Position numbers and translations under genes: made by a program. DNA of 64,000 bases, taken from positions 56,190,646 through 56,254,645 of the forward strand of contig OY804582.1 of NCBI GenBank assembly GCA_963680875.1. The letters run 5' to 3'. Source of the DNA: Bathymodiolus brooksi (taxonomy: Eukaryota > Mollusca > Bivalvia > Mytilida > Modiolidae). Below are positions 14,004-27,038 of the stretch, in pieces. Each line of letters starts with the position of its first letter. The stretch's first letter is position 1. The notes below the pieces were generated by a model, which was not told the origin of the DNA, ran no database searches, and saw only the letters and a program-made list of their open reading frames with translations.

Positions 14004-17000
14004 ATCAACCAAATAGTCATATTCCTGTACTACAATATCAAATAACCCAAACACAACATCCACCAAATAGTCGTATTCTTGTACTACAATATCAAATAAC
14101 CCAAACACAGCATCCGCCAAATAGTCGTATTCCTGTTCTACAATATCAAATAACGCAAACATAACATCCACCAAATAGTCATATTCCTGGACTACAATAT
14201 CAAATAACCCAAACACAACATCCACCAAATAGTCATATTCCTGTACTACAATATCAAATAACCCAAACAAAACATCAGCCAAATAGTCATATTCTTGTAC
14301 TACAATATCAAATAACCAAAAACACAACATCCACCAAATAGTCGTATTCCTGTACTACAATATCAACTAACCCAAACACAACATCAGCCAAATAGTCATA
14401 TTCCTGTACTACAATATCAAATAACCCAAACATAACATCCACCAAATAGTCGTATTCCTGTACTACAATATCATATAACCCAAACACAACATCAGCCAAA
14501 TAGTCATATTCCTGTACTACAATATGAACTAACCCAAACACAACATCAGCCAAATAGTCATATTCCCGTACTACAATATCAAATACCCCAAACACAACAT
14601 CAGCCAAATAGTCGTATTCCTGTACTACAATATCAAATAACAAAAAAAAAAACATCCACCAAATAGTCGTATTCCTGTACTACAATATCAAATAACCCAA
14701 ACACAACATCAGCCAAATAGTCATATTCCTGTACTACAATATCAAATAACCCAAACACAACATCAGCCAAATAGTCGTATTCCTGTACTACAATATAAAA
14801 TAACCCAAATACAACATCAGGCAAATAGTCGTATTCCTGTACTACAATATCAAATAACCCAAACACAACAACAGCCAAATAGTCGTATTGCTGTACTACA
14901 ATATCAACTAACCCAAACACAACATCCACCAAATAGCCGTATTCCTGTACTACAATATCAAATAACCCAAACACAACATCAACCAAATAGTGGTCTCACT
15001 GTACTACAATATCAATAACCCAAACACAACATCCGCCAAATAGTCATATTCCTGTACTACAATATCAAATAACCCAAACACAACAACCACCAAATAGTCA
15101 TATTCCTGTACTAAAATATCAAATAACCCAAGCACAACATCCACCAAATAGTCGTATTCCTGTACTACAATATCAAATAACCCAAACACAACATTCGCCA
15201 AATAGTCGTATTCCTGGACTACAATATCAAATAACCCAAACACAACATCCACCAAATAGTCATATTCCTGTACTACAATATCAAATAACCAAAAACACAA
15301 CATCCACCAAATAGTCATATTCCTGTACTACAATATCAAATAACCCAAACACAACATCCACCAAATAGTCGTATTCCTGTACTACAATATCAGATAACCC
15401 AAACACAACATCAGCCAAATAGTCGTATTCCTGTACTAACATATCAAATAACCCAAACACAACATCCACCAAATAGTCATATTCCTGTACTACAATATCA
15501 AATAACCAAAAACACAACATCCACCAAATAGTCATATTCCTGTACTACAATATCAAATAACCCAAACACAACATCCACCAAATAGTCATATTCCTGTACT
15601 ACAATATCAGATAACCCAAACACAACATCAGCCAAATAGTCGTATTCCTGGACTACAATATCAAATAACCCAAACACAACATCAGCCAAATAGTCATATT
15701 CCTGTACTACAATATCAAATAACCCAAACACAACATCAGCCAAATAGTCGTATTCCTGTACTACAATATCAAATAACCCAAACACAACATCCACCAAATA
15801 GTCATATTCCTGTACTACAATATCAAATAATCCAAACACAACATCCACCAAATAGTGGTATTCCTGTACTACAATATCAAATAACCCAAACACAACATCC
15901 ACCAAATAGTCATATTCCTGTACTATAATATCAAATAACCCAAACACAACATCCACCAAATAGTCGTATACCTGTACAACAATATCAAACAACCCAAGCA
16001 CAACATTCACCAAATAGTCGTATTCCTGTACTACAATATCAAATAACCCAAATACAACATCCACCAAATAATGGTATACCTGTACTACAATATCAAATAA
16101 CCCAAACACAACATCCATCAAATAGTCGTATACCAGTGCTACAATATCAAATAACCCAAACACAACATCCACCAAATAGTCCTTATTCCTGTACTACAAT
16201 ATCAAATAACCCAAACACAACATCCGCCAAATATTCGTATTCCTGTACTACAATATCAAATAACCCAAGCACAACATCCACCAAATAGTCGTATTCCTGG
16301 ACTACAATATCAAATAACCCAAACACAACATCCGCCAAATAGTCATATTCTTGTACTACAATATCAAATAACCCAAACACAACATCAGCCAAATAGTCAT
16401 ATTCCTGTACTACAATATCAAATAACCCAAACACAACATCCACCAAATAGTCGTATTCTTGTACTACAATATCCAATAACCCAAACACAACATCCACCAA
16501 ATAGTCGTATTCCTGTACTACAATATCAAATAACCCAAACACAACATCCACCAAATAGTCATATTCCTGTACTACATTATCAAATAACCAAAAACACAGC
16601 ATCCACCAAATAGTCATATTCCTGTACTACAATATCAAATAACCCAAACACAACATCCACCAAATAGTCGTATTCCTGTCCTACAATATCAGATAACCCA
16701 AACACAACATCAGCCAAATAGTCGTATTCCTGGACTACAATATCAAATAACCCAAACACAACATCAGCCAAATAGTCATATTCCTGTACTACAATATCAA
16801 ATAACCCAAACACAACATCAGCCAAATAGTCGTATTCCTGTACTACAATATCAAATAACCCAAACACAACATCCACCAAATAGTCATATTCCTGTACTAC
16901 AATATCAAATAATCCAAACACAACATCCACCAAATAGTGGTATACCTGTACTACAATATTAAATAACCCAAACACAACATCCACCAAATAGTCATATTCC

Positions 17001-17571
17001 TGTACTACAATATCAAATAACCCAAACACAACATCCACCAAATAGTCATATTCCTGTACTACAATATCAAATAACCCAAATACAACATCCACCAAAAATG
17101 GTATACCTGTACTACAATATCAAATAACCCAAATAAAACATCCACCAAATAATGGTATACCTGTAATACAATATCAAATAACCCAAACACAACATCCACC
17201 AAATAGTCGTATTCCTGTACTACAATATCAAATAACCCAAACACAACATCCACCAAATAGTCGTATTCCTGTACTACAATATCAAATAACCCAAACACAA
17301 CATCCGCCAAATAGTCGTATTCCTGTACTACAATATCAAATAACCCAAACACAACACCCGCCAAATAGTCGTATTTCTGTATTACAATATCAAATAACCC
17401 AAACACAACACCCGCCAAATAGTCATATTCTTGCACTACAATATCAAATAACCCAAACACAACATCCACCAAATAGTCGTATTCTTGTACTACAATATCC
17501 AATAACCAAAACACAACATCCACCAAATAGTCATATTCCTGTACTACAATATCAAATAACCCAAACACAAC
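14004..17571. repeat. 3,568-bp tandem duplication, copy 2
   Basis: This is the second head-to-tail copy of 10,436-14,003. All bar-codes I compared match at offset 3,568, including single-base oddities such as AATATGAACTAACC and AACATATC, and the predicted minus-strand peptides match copy for copy. Similarity to copy 1 ends near 17,620, where AAAACATCCACCAACTAGTCG replaces the expected sequence. Because the copy length is 4 bp more than a multiple of 54, the reading phase of the 54-bp unit shifts between copies, which by itself rules out one continuous reading frame through both. Confidence 0.88.
14642..14652. repeat. A-run unit, 11 A (longest)
   Basis: An eleven-base A-run in the same unit context as 1,797-1,805. 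It is the tandem-duplication partner of 11,074-11,084 at offset 3,568, and both have 11 A. No comparable run occurs to the right of this point; the nearest are the five- and six-A AACCAAAAACAC and AACCAAAAAACAC units. Confidence 0.9.
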
Positions 17572-20540
17572 ATCAACCAAATAGTCATATTCCTGTACTA
17601 CAATATCAAATAACCCAAACAAAACATCCACCAACTAGTCGTATTCCTGGACTACAAAATCAAATAACCCAAACACAACATCCGCCAAATAGTCATATTC
17701 TTGTACTACAATATCAAATAACCCAAACACAACATTCGCCAAATAGTCGTATTCCTGTACTACAATATCAAATAACCCAAACACAACATCCACCAAATAG
17801 TCATATTCCTGTACTACAATATCAAATAACCAAAAACACAACATCCACCAAATAGTCATATTCCTGTACTACAATATCAAATAATCCAAACACAACATCC
17901 ACCAAATAGTTTTATTCCTGTTCTACAATATCAGATAACCCAAACACAACATCAGCCAAATAGTCGTATTCCTGTACTACAATATCAAATAACCCAAACA
18001 CAAAATCCACCAAATAGTCATATTCCTGTACTACAATATCAAATAATCAAAAACACAACATCCACCAAATAGTCATATTCCTGTACTACAATATCAAATA
18101 ACCCAAACACAACATCCACCAAATAGTCATATTCCTGTACTACAATATCAGATAACCCAAACACAACATCAGCCAAATAGTCGTATTCCTGGACTACAAT
18201 ATCAAATAACCCAAACACAACATCAGCCAAATAGTCATATTCCTGTACTACAATATCAAATAACCCAAACACAACATCAGCCAAATAATCGTATTCCTGT
18301 ACTACAATATCAAATAACCCAAACACAACATCCACCAAATAGTCATATTCCTGTACTACAATATCAAATAATCAAAACACAACATCCACCAAATAGTGGT
18401 ATTCCTGTACTACAATATCAAATAACCCAAACACAACATCCACCAAATAGTCATATTCCTGTACTATAATATCAAATAACCCAAACACAACATCCACCAA
18501 ATAGTCGTATACCTGTACAACAATATCAAACATCCCAAGCACAACATTCACCAAATAGTCGTATTCCTGTACTACAATATCAAATAACCCAAACACAACA
18601 TCCACCAAATAGTCATATTCCTGTACTACAATATCAAATAACCCAAATACAACATCCACCAAATAATGGTATACCTGTACTACAATATCAAATAACCCAA
18701 ACACAACATCCATCAAATAGTCGTATACCAGTACTACAATATCAAATAACCCAAACACAACATCCACCAAATAGTCCTTATTCCTGTACTACAATATCAA
18801 ATAACCCAAACACAACATCCGCCAAATATTCGTATTCCTGTACTACAATATCAAATAACCCAAGCACAACATCCACCAAATAGTCGTATTCCTGGACTAC
18901 AATATCAAATAACCCAAACATAACATCCGCCAAATAGTCATATTCTTGTACTACAATATCAAATAACCCAAACACAACATCAGCCAAATAGTCATATTCC
19001 TGTACTACAATATCAAATAACCCAAACACAACATCCACCAAATAGTCGTATTCTTGTACTACAATATCCAATAACCCAAACACAACATCCACCAAATAGT
19101 CGTATTCCTGTACTACAATATCAAATAACCCAAACACAACATCCACCAAATAGTCATATTCATGTACTACATTATCAAATAACCAAAAACACAGCATCCA
19201 CCAAATAGTCATATTCCTGTACTACAATATCAAATAACCCAAACACAACATCCACCAAATAGTCGTATTCCTGTACTACAATATCAGATAACCCAAACAC
19301 AACATCAGCCAAATAGTCGTATTCCTGGACTACAATATCAAATAACCCAAACACAACATCAGCCAAATAGTCATATTCCTGTACTACAATATCAAAATAA
19401 CCCAAACACAACATCAGCCAAATAGTCATATTCCTGTACTACAATATCAAATAACCCAAATACAACATCAGCCAAATAGTCATATTCCTGTACTACAATA
19501 TCAAATAACCCAAACACAACATCCACCAAATAGTCATATTCCTGTACTACAATATCAAATAATCCAAACACAACATCCACCAAATAGTGGTATTCCTGTA
19601 CTACAATATCAAATAACCCAAACACAACATCCACCAAATAGTCATATTCCTGTACTACAATATCAAATAACCCAAACACAACATCCACCAAATAGTCATA
19701 TTCCTGTACTACAATATCAAATAACCCAAATACAACATCCACCAAATAATGGTATACCTGTACTACAATATCAAATAACCCAAATACAACATCCACCAAA
19801 TAATGGTATACCTGTACTACAATATCAAATAACCCAAACACAACATCCACCAAATAGTCGTATTCCTGTACTACAATATCAAATAACCCAAACACAGCAT
19901 CCACCAAATAGTCGTATTCCTGTACTACAATATCAAATAACCCAAACACAACATCCGCCAAATAGTCGTATTCCTGTACTACAATATCAAATAACCCAAA
20001 CACAACACCCGCCAAATAGTCGTATTCCTGTACTACAATATCAAATAACCCAAACACAACACCCGCCAAATAGTCATATTCTTGCACTACAATATCAAAT
20101 AACCCAAACACAACATCCACCAAATAGTCGTATTCTTGTACTACAATATCCAATAACCCAAACACAACATCCACCAAATAGTCATATTCCTGTACTACAA
20201 TATCAAATAACCCAAACAAAACATCCACCAACTAGTCGTATTCCTGTACTACAAAATCAAATAACCCAAACACAACATCCGCCAAATAGTCATATTCTTG
20301 TACTACAATATCAAATAACCCAAACACAACATCCACCAAATGGTTGTATTCTTGTACTACAATATCCAATAACCCAAACACAACATCCACCAAATAGTCA
20401 TATTCATGTACTACAATATCAAATAACCCAAACACAACATCCACCAAATAGTCATATTCCTGGACTACAATATCAAATACCCCAAACACAACATCCGCCA
20501 AATAGTCATATTCCTGTACTACAATATCAAATAACCCAAA
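15789..20540. repeat. Dispersed about 4.75-kb block, copy 1
   Basis: The unit order here is collinear with 39,769-44,520 (offset about 23,980) and 45,985-50,736 (offset about 30,196). Bar-codes include the TAGTCCTTATTCC unit, the AATGGTATACC units, TAGTTTTATTCC (17,907, 41,887, 48,103), CACCCGCC units, CCAACTAGTCG and CCAAATGGTTG (20,336, 44,316, 50,532). Several single-unit gains and losses make the offset wander by 54 bp or 1-2 bp inside the block, so it is older than the tandem pairs. The first part overlaps the second copy of the 3,568-bp duplication. Confidence 0.75.
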
Positions 20541-23500
20541 CACAACATCCGCCAAATAGTCGTATTCCTGTACTACAATATCAAATAACCCAAACACAAC
20601 ATCCACCAAATAGTCATATTCCTGTACTACAATATCAAATAGCCAAAAACACAACATCCACCAAATAGTCATATTCCTGTACTACAATATCAAATAACCC
20701 AAACACAACATCCGCCAAATAGTCGTATTCCTGTACTACAATATCAAATAACCCAAACACAAAATCCGCCAAATAGTCGTATTCCTGTACTACAATATCA
20801 AGTAACCCAAACACAACATCAGCCAAATAGTCATATTCTTGTACTACAATATCAAATAACCCAAACACAACATCAGCCAAATAGTCATATTCTTGTACTA
20901 CAATATCAAATAACCCAAACACAACATCCACCAAATAGTCATATTCATGTACTACAATATCAAATAACCCAAACACAATATCCACCAAATGGTCTTATTC
21001 CTGTACTACAATATCAAATAACCCAAACAAAACATCCACCAACTAGTTGTATTCCTGTACTACAATATCAAATAACCCAAACACAACATCCACCAAATAG
21101 TCGTATTCTTGTACTACAATATCAAATAACCCAAACACAACATCCACCAAATAGTCATATTCCTGGACTACAATATCAAATAACCCAAACACAACATCCG
21201 CCAAATAGTCATATTCCTGTACTACAATATCAAATAACCCAAACACAACATCCGCCAAATAGTCGTATTCCTGTACTACAATATCAAATAACCCAAACAC
21301 AACATCCGCCAAATAGTCAGATTCCTGTACTACAATATCAAATAACCAAAAACACAACATCCACCAAATAGTCATATTCCTGTACTACAATATCAAATAA
21401 CCCAAACACAACATCCGACAAATAGTCATATTCCTGTATTACAATATCAAATAACCCAAACACAATATCCACCAAATAGTCGTATTCCTTGACTACATTA
21501 TCAAATAACACAAACACAACATCCACCAAATAGTCGTATTCCTGTACTACAATATCAAATAACCCAAACACAATATCCACCAAATAGTCGTATTCCTGGA
21601 CTACATTATCAAATAACCCAAACACAACATCCGCCAAATAGTCATATTCCTGTACTACAATATCAAATAACCCAAACACAACATCCACCAAATAGTCGTA
21701 TTCCTGTACTACAATATCAAATAACCCAAACACAACATCCACCAAATATTCGTATTCCTATACTACAATATCAAATAACCCAAACACAATATCCACCAAA
21801 TAGTCGTATTCCTGGACTATATTATCAAATAACCCAAACACAACATCCGCCAAATAGTCATATTCCTGTACTACAATATCAAATAACCCAAACACAACAT
21901 CCACCAAATAGTCGTATTCCTGTACTACAATATCAAACAACTCAAACACACCATTAACCAAATAGTCGTATTCCTGTACTACAATATCAGATAACCCAAA
22001 CACAACATCAGCCAAATAGTCGTATTCCTGGACTACATTATCAAATAACCCAAACACAACATTCGCCAAATAGTCATATTCCTGTACTACAATATCAAAT
22101 AACCCAAACACAACATCCGCCAAATAGTCATATTCCTGTACTACAATATCAAATAACCCAAACACAACATCAACCAAATAGTTATATTCCTGTACTACAA
22201 TATCAAATAACCCAAACACAACACCCACCAAATAGTCGTATTCCTGTACTACAATATCAAATAACACAAACACAACATCCGCCAAATAGTCATATTCCTG
22301 TACTACAATATCAAATAACCCAAACACAACATCCGCCAAATAGTCATATTCCTGTACTACAATATCAAATAAACCAAACACAACATCCACCAAATAGTCG
22401 TATTCCTGTACTACAATATCAAACAACTCAAACACAACATTAACCAAATAGTCGTATTCCTGTACTACAATATCAGATAACCCAAACACAACATCAGCCA
22501 AATAGTCGTATTCCTGGACTACATTATCAAATAACCCAAACACAACATCCGCCAAATAGTCATATTCCTGTACTACAATATCAAATAACCCAAACACAAC
22601 ATCCGCCAAATAGTCATATTCCTGTACTACAATATCAAATAACCCAAACACAACATCAGCCAAATAGTTATATTCCTGTACTACAATATCAAATAACCCA
22701 AACACAACACCCACCAAATAGTCGTATTCCTGTACTACAATATCAAATAACCCAAACACAACATCCGCCAAATAGTCATATTCCTGTACTACAATATCAA
22801 ATAACCCAAACACAACATCCACCAAATAGTCATATTCCTGTACTACAATATCAAATAACCCAAACACAACATTCACCAAATAGTCATATTCCTGTACTAC
22901 AATATCAAATAACCCAAACACAGCATCCGCCAAATAGTCATATTCCTGTACTACAATATCAAATAACCCAAACACAACATCCACCAAATAGTCATATTCC
23001 TGTACTACAATATCAAATAACCCAAACACAACATCAGCCAAATAGTCATATTCCTGTACTACAATATCAAATAACCCAAACACAACATCCACCAAATAGT
23101 CATATTCCTGTAGTACAATATCAAATAATCCAAACATAACATCCACCAAATAGTCATATTCCTGTACTACAATATCAAATAACCCAAACACAACATCCAC
23201 CAAATAGTCATATTCCTGTACTACAATATCAAATAACCAAAAAACAACCTCAGCCAAATAGTCGTATTCCTGTACTACAATATCAAATAACCCAAACACA
23301 ACAACAGCCAAATAGTCATATTCCTGTACTACAATATCAAATAACCCAAACACAACATCCACCAAATAGTCATATTCCTGTACTACAATATCAAATAACC
23401 CAAACACAACATCAGCCAAATAGTCATATTCCTGTACTACAATATCAAATAACCCAAACACAACATCCACCAAATAGTCATATTCCTGTAGTACAATATC

Positions 23501-24054
23501 AAATAACCCAAACACAACATCCACCAAATAGTCATATTCCTGTACTACAATATCAAATAACCCAAACACAACATCCACCAAATAGTCATATTCCTGTACT
23601 ACAATATCAAATAACCAAAAAACAACATCAGCTAAATAGTCGTATTCCTGTACTACAATATCAAATAACCCAAACACAACATCAGCCAAATAGTCATATT
23701 CCTGTACTACAATATCAAATTAACCCAAACACAACATCAGCCAAATAGTCATATTCCTGTACTACAATATCAAATAACCCAAACACAACATCAGCCAAAT
23801 AGTCGTATTCCTGTACTACAATATCAAATAACCCAAACACAACATCCACCAAATAGTCATATTCCTGTACTACAATATCAAATAACCCAAGCACAACATC
23901 CACCAAATAGTCGTATACCTGTACAACTATATCAAACAACCCAAGCACAACATCCACCAAATAGTCGTATTCCTGTACTACAATATCAAATAACCCAAAC
24001 ACAACATCCACCAAATAGTCGTATTCCTGTACTACAATATCAAATAACCCAAAT
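20541..24054. repeat. Satellite stretch collinear with about 50.7-58.2 kb
   Basis: Ordinary 54-bp units, rich in CCGCC and ATTATC variants. Bar-codes here, such as CCAAATGGTCTTATTCC (20,984), CCAACTAGTTGTATTCC (21,031), GTCAGATTCC (21,317), CATCCGACAAATAG (21,412), CATTAACC (21,953 and 22,437) and AACCTCAGCC (23,246), recur in the same order in 50.7-58.2 kb, where some are multiplied by local tandem duplication. The minus strand holds an uninterrupted 643-codon frame at 21,758-23,689, because the units there are nearly all exactly 54 bp. Nothing other than satellite is visible. Confidence 0.75.
21758..23689 (-). other. Long minus-strand open frame (643 codons), repeat by-product
   Basis: About 35 copies of the 18-residue repeat with no other domain. 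The right end is a methionine made from a variant unit; the left end is a stop from the CTATAC variant (TAG on the minus strand) at 21,758. The neighbouring stretches fall out of frame through one-base-long units such as the AATTAACCC insertion at about 23,721. Confidence 0.3.
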
Positions 24055-26587
24055 ACAACATCCACCAAATAATGGTATACCTGTACTACAATATCAAATA
24101 ACCCAAATACAACATCCATCAAATAGTCGTATACCAGTACTACAATATCAATTAACCCAAACACAACATCCACCAAATAGTCGTATTCCTGTACTACAAT
24201 ATCAAATAACCCAAACACAGCATCCGCCAAATATTCGTATTCCTGTACTACAATATCAAATAACCCAAGCACAACATCCACCAAATAGTCGTATTCCTGT
24301 ACTACAATATCAAATAACCCAAACACAACATCCGCCAAATAGTCATATTCTTGTACTACAATATCAAATAACCCAAACACAACATCCACCAAATAGTCGT
24401 ATTCTTGTACTACAATATCCAATATCCCAAACACAACATCCACCAAATAGTCATATTCATGTGCTACAATATCAAATAACCCAAACACAACATCCATCAA
24501 ATAGTCATATTCCTGTACTACAATATCAAATAACCCAAACAAAACATCCACCAACTAGTCGTACTCCTGTACTACAATATCAAATAATCCAAACACAACA
24601 TCCACCAAATAGTCGTATTCATGTACTACAATATCAAATAACCCAAACACAACATCCACCAAATAGTCATATTCCTGGACTACAATATCAAATAACCCAA
24701 ACACAACATCCGCCAAATAGTCATATTCCTGAACTACAATATCAAATAACCCAAACACAACATCCGCCAAATAGTCGTATTCCTATACTACAATATCAAT
24801 TAACCCAAACACAACATCCACCAAATAGTCATATTCTTGTACTACAATATCAAATAACCCAAACACAACATCCACCAAATAGTCGTATTCTTGTACTACA
24901 ATATCAAATAACCCAAACACAACATCCACCAAATAGTCGTATTCATGTACTACAATATCAAATAACCCAAACACAACATCCACCAAATAGTCTTATTCCT
25001 GTACTACAATATCAAATAACCCAAACACAACATCCACCAAATAGTCGTATTCCTGTACTACAATATCAAATTACCCAAACTCAACATCCACCAAATAGTC
25101 GTATTCCTGGACTACATTATTAAATAACCCAAACACAACATCCGCGAAATAGTCATATTCCTGTACTACAATATCAAATAACCCAAACACAACATCCGCC
25201 AAATAGTCGTATTCCTGTACTACAATATCAAACAACTCAAACACAACATCCACCAAATAGTCGTATTCCTGTACTACAATATCACATAACCCAAACACAA
25301 CATCAGCAAAATAGTCGTATTCCTGGACTACATTATCAAATAACCCAAACACAACATCCGCCAAATAGTCATATTCCTGTACTACAATATCAAATAACCC
25401 AAACACAACATCCGCCAAATAGTCATATTCCTGTACTACAATATCAAATAACCCAAACACAACATCAGCCAAATAGTCGTATTCCTGTACTACAATATCA
25501 AATAAGCCAAACGCAACATCAGCCAAATAGTCGTATTCCTGTACTACAATATCAAATAACCCAAACACAACCCCCACCAAATAGTCATATTCCTGTACTA
25601 CAATATCAAATAACCTAAACACAACATACACCAAATAGTCGTATTCATGTACTACAATATCAAATAACCCAAACACAACATCCACCAAATAGTCGTATTC
25701 CTGTACTGCAATATCAAATAACCCAAACACAACATCCACCAAATAGTCGTATTCCTGTACTATAATATCAAATAACCCAAACACAACATCCACCAAATAG
25801 TCATATTCCTGTACTACGATATCAAATAACCCAAAGACAACATCCACCATATAGTCGTATTCCTGTACTACAATATCAACTAACCTAAACACAACATCCA
25901 CCAAATAGTCGTATTCCTGTACTACAATATCAAATAACCCAAACACAACATCCACCAAATAGTCATATTCCTGTACTATAATATCAAATAACCCAAACAC
26001 AACATCCACCAAATAGTTATATTCCTGTACTACAATATCAAATAACCCAAACACAACATTCACCAAATAGTCATATTCCTGTACTACATTATCAAATAAC
26101 CCAAACACAACATCCACCAAATAGTCATATTCTTGTACTACAATATCAAATAACCCAAACACAACATCCACCAAATAGTCATATTCCTGTAGCACAATAT
26201 CAAATAACCCACAGAGAACATCCACCAAATAGTCATATTCCTGTACTACAATATCAAATAACCCAAACACAACATCAGCCAAATAGTCGTATTCCTGTAC
26301 TACAATATCAAATAACCCAAACACAACATCCCCCAAATAGTCATATTCCTGTACTACAATATCAAATAACCCAAACACAACATCAGCCAAATAGTCATAT
26401 TCCTGTACTACAATATCAAATAACATAAACACAACATCCACCAAATAGTCATATTCCTGTACTACAATATCAAATAACCCAAACACAACATCCACCAAAT
26501 AGTCGTATTCCTGTACTACAATATCAAATAACCCAAACACAGCATCCACCAAATAGTCGTATTCCTGTACTACAATATCAAATAACC
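24055..26587. repeat. 2.53-kb block duplicated at 58,252-60,784
   Basis: Variant order matches 58,252-60,784 at a constant offset of 34,197 bp. Shared rare signatures are GTACTCCTGTAC after CCAACTAGTC (24,555 and 58,752), CTGAACTAC (24,730 and 58,927), AACTCAACATCC with ATTATTAAATAACC (25,116 and 59,313), CCGCGAAATAG, AGCCAAACGC, ACCCCCACC and ACAGAGAACATCC (26,211 and 60,408). A handful of substitutions differ, for example CCATCAAAT at 24,495 against CCACCAAAT. Match is lost near 26,588/60,785, where one copy has CAGCC and the other CAACC plus TTCTTCTAC. Confidence 0.85.
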
Positions 26588-27038
26588 CAAACACAACATC
26601 AGCCAAATAGTCGTATTCCTGTACTACAATATCAAATAACCCAAACACAACATCCCCCAAATAGTCATATTCCTGTACTACAATATCAAATAACCCAAAC
26701 ACAACATCAGCCAAATAGTCATATTCCTGTACTACAATATCAAATAACATAAACACAACATCCACCAAATAGTCATATTCCTGTACTACAATATCAAATA
26801 ACCCAAACACAACATCCGCCAAATAGTCGTATTCATGTACTACAATATCAATTAACCCAAACACAACATCCACCAAATAGTCATATTCTTGTACTACAAT
26901 ATCAAATAACCCAAACACAACATCCACCAAATAGTCGTATTGTTGTACTACAATATCAAATAACCCAAACACAACATCCACCAAATAGTCGTATTCATGT
27001 ACTACAATATCAAATAACCCAAACACAACATCCACCAA
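25071..27038 (-). other. Long minus-strand open frame (655 codons), repeat by-product
   Basis: The same 18-residue hydrophobic/acidic repeat as elsewhere, about 36 times, with variants IDIVVHEY, VFMLFD, DVAFG and FDNVVQEY. It stays open because nearly every unit from 25,071 to 27,038 is exactly 54 bp. Its partner at 59,190-61,019 (609 codons) is the duplicated copy, with a different right end. The repetition of the frame follows from DNA duplication and is not evidence of selection for a protein. Confidence 0.3.

Noticed and set aside
17631..17640. ACTAGT and GGTATACC palindromes as integration or recombination sites
   Set aside because: They are variant forms of the ordinary CAAATAGTC and TAGTCATATTCC segments and multiply only as part of larger duplications.
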